The notes under the pieces were generated by a model, which did no database searches, had not been told where the DNA came from, and saw only the letters and a program-made list of their open reading frames with translations. Below are positions 14,757 through 15,422 of a DNA stretch of 15,422 nt, one piece after another; positions within the stretch are counted from its first letter, which is position 1; each line of letters begins with the position of its first letter. This DNA comes from CAZIUL01 sp964542475 (lineage in GTDB: Bacteria; Planctomycetota; B15-G4; CAYZWU01): the NCBI GenBank assembly GCA_964542475.1, contig CAZIUL010000083.1:1-15422 (forward strand), written 5' to 3'. Both the position numbers and the translations under genes were made by a program.

Positions 14757-15179
14757 TTAGCGCACCGCGACGAAGGCTGTGATTTGGTTTCCTTTTTTGT
14801 TGAACTCAACACTCTCTGTAAGCGCATATATCAGGGCATATCCGCGCCTGGACTGTCTTCCGGGTTCTTCCGGCAGTTGTGTGGAGATGGAACTGTAATC
14901 AAAACCTTCGCCTTCGTCGCGAACCATGATCATTATTCGGTCCTGCTTTAAACGGTCCATCCTGATGAAGACCGCTTTCTCGGCATTGTTTTGGTTTCCG
15001 TGACAGATGGCGTTACTGAGCAGTTCGCGCACAACCACAATCGGACTGAACGGATCGGATACTCCGGACTCCTCCACAAACCCGCTGCATTCATTTATTG
15101 CTGAAGCAATTAGATTCGATTTGGATGGCAGTTTCAATGACAATATACCGTTTCTTCTTACAATTTCAAGGCGGTCCAC
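14757..15179 (-). CDS. RsbW/SpoIIAB-like anti-sigma histidine-kinase-type ATPase
   Basis: A 140-residue single-domain GHKL ATPase. The N box is ELLSNAICHGN (E52, N56), the G1 box is DEGEGFD (88-94), and the G2 region reads SRRGYAL rather than the usual G-x-G-L. Length and composition match serine-kinase anti-sigma factors such as RsbW, which bind a sigma factor or anti-sigma antagonist in partner switching. No STAS antagonist or alternative sigma gene is next to it, so the partner could be FapA, the response regulator or a distant protein. The start is GTG at 15179-15177, with AGGAGG at 15193-15188 eight bases upstream. It is first in the RsbW-FapA-NtrC operon. Its 5' leader would include or lie next to the palindromic repeat at 15196-15367. 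Confidence 0.87.
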   Translation of the reverse strand: MDRLEIVRRNGILSLKLPSKSNLIASAINECSGFVEESGVSDPFSPIVVVRELLSNAICHGNQNNAEKAVFIRMDRLKQDRIMIMVRDEGEGFDYSSISTQLPEEPGRQSRRGYALIYALTESVEFNKKGNQITAFVAVR

Positions 15180-15187
15180 GTCTTAAG

Positions 15188-15193
15188 CCTCCT
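15188..15193 (-). promoter_or_regulatory. Ribosome binding site abutting the repeat element
   Basis: AGGAGG on the minus strand is a perfect Shine-Dalgarno eight bases from the GTG start. Its first base is only three bases from the terminal CCCGC of repeat copy 3, so a folded element in the leader RNA would end right at the ribosome site. Confidence 0.85.
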
Positions 15194-15195
15194 AA

Positions 15196-15367
15196 CCCGC
15201 ATATTTCATCCTCATCTGCTGCGGCACCGTAAACTGCACTGTGGCTGCGTTTCATGCCAGGAGACGATCCTCAACCTGTAAGAACAGGCCTGCGGTCGTC
15301 TCCTGACATGCGCCTTGCCACATCACAGTTTTCGGCACCTCGCGACGAAGAGTATGAAATAAGCGGG
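15196..15367 (+). repeat. Palindromic repeat element, copy 3 (complete, 172 bp)
   Basis: Same architecture and orientation as copy 2, with about eight differences, several of them in the 'GTTTACAGCTACC' versus 'GTTTTCGGCACC' portion of the right arm. The outer ends pair as CCCGCATATTTCAT / ATGAAATAAGCGGG. It lies directly upstream of the RsbW-like gene, so a promoter for that operon must lie within or beyond it. Confidence 0.92.
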
Positions 15368-15371
15368 CTAA

Positions 15372-15389
15372 CCCGCATGTTTCACACTC
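15372..15389 (+). repeat. Degenerate left-end repeat of a further element
   Basis: CCCGCATGTTTCACACTC differs at three of 18 positions from the left end of the repeat element and starts four bases after copy 3 ends. It is followed by C and GAGTGAAA, which resembles the inner part of the right end, so this could be a collapsed copy or the start of another one. Confidence 0.5.
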
Positions 15390-15400
15390 CGAGTGAAAAT

Positions 15401-15420
15401 CACCTTCAAACACCTTCAAA
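15401..15420 (+). repeat. Two tandem 10-mers at the window edge
   Basis: CACCTTCAAA occurs twice in direct succession and may continue beyond the window. Two units are too few to call an array. Confidence 0.4.
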
Positions 15421-15422
15421 TT

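Noticed and set aside
15401..15422. CRISPR-like array
   Set aside because: Only two abutting 10-mers without spacers; no cas genes.

Overview
The window looks like a chromosomal segment of a Gram-negative, respiratory bacterium that decodes UGA as selenocysteine. The evidence is a Tat-exported sulfatase, a lipoprotein-type aldose epimerase, a sigma-54 response regulator, a UreH/NicO-like membrane protein, a periplasmic multiheme cytochrome and at least one clear selenoprotein gene. I cannot assign a phylum; the mix would fit delta-proteobacteria-like, PVC or candidate-phylum lineages. UGA is not simply reassigned, because at least two other genes here end normally in TGA and Trp is written TGG.

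Layout. 1-52 is the right end of a ~173 bp palindromic repeat element. 263-2203 (-) encodes an HDOD-GAF-GGDEF signalling protein with its own terminator. 2609-4570 (+) is an exported two-domain beta-helix protein whose frame is interrupted by one in-frame TGA at 3284-3286, followed by a SECIS-like hairpin. A full repeat element (4571-4743) starts directly after its TAA stop. 4861-6630 (-) is the most striking gene: one frame interrupted by TGA at 6301-6303, inside the diagnostic T-U-P-P-F context of iodothyronine deiodinases. It continues into a beta-rich domain and six CxxCH heme-binding motifs. 6764-8314 (-) is a Tat-exported formylglycine sulfatase. 8660-9388 and 9432-10388 (+) encode a six-helix His-rich transporter-like protein and an exported ExbD/TolR-like protein. 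10444-11592 (-) encodes an exported aldose 1-epimerase. 15179 to 11712 (-) is a three-gene operon: RsbW-like kinase, FapA/DUF342 protein, NtrC-type sigma-54 activator. Its ribosome binding site abuts a third copy of the repeat (15196-15367).

How the parts may fit. The beta-helix protein, sulfatase and epimerase are all exported and fit growth on (sulfated) polysaccharide; this is inference. The deiodinase-cytochrome would be a periplasmic redox enzyme wired to heme electron transfer, plausibly a reductive dehalogenase or a peroxidase/thiol reductase. The last operon looks like a regulatory unit. The repeat family sits exactly at gene ends and gene starts and is probably abundant in this genome.
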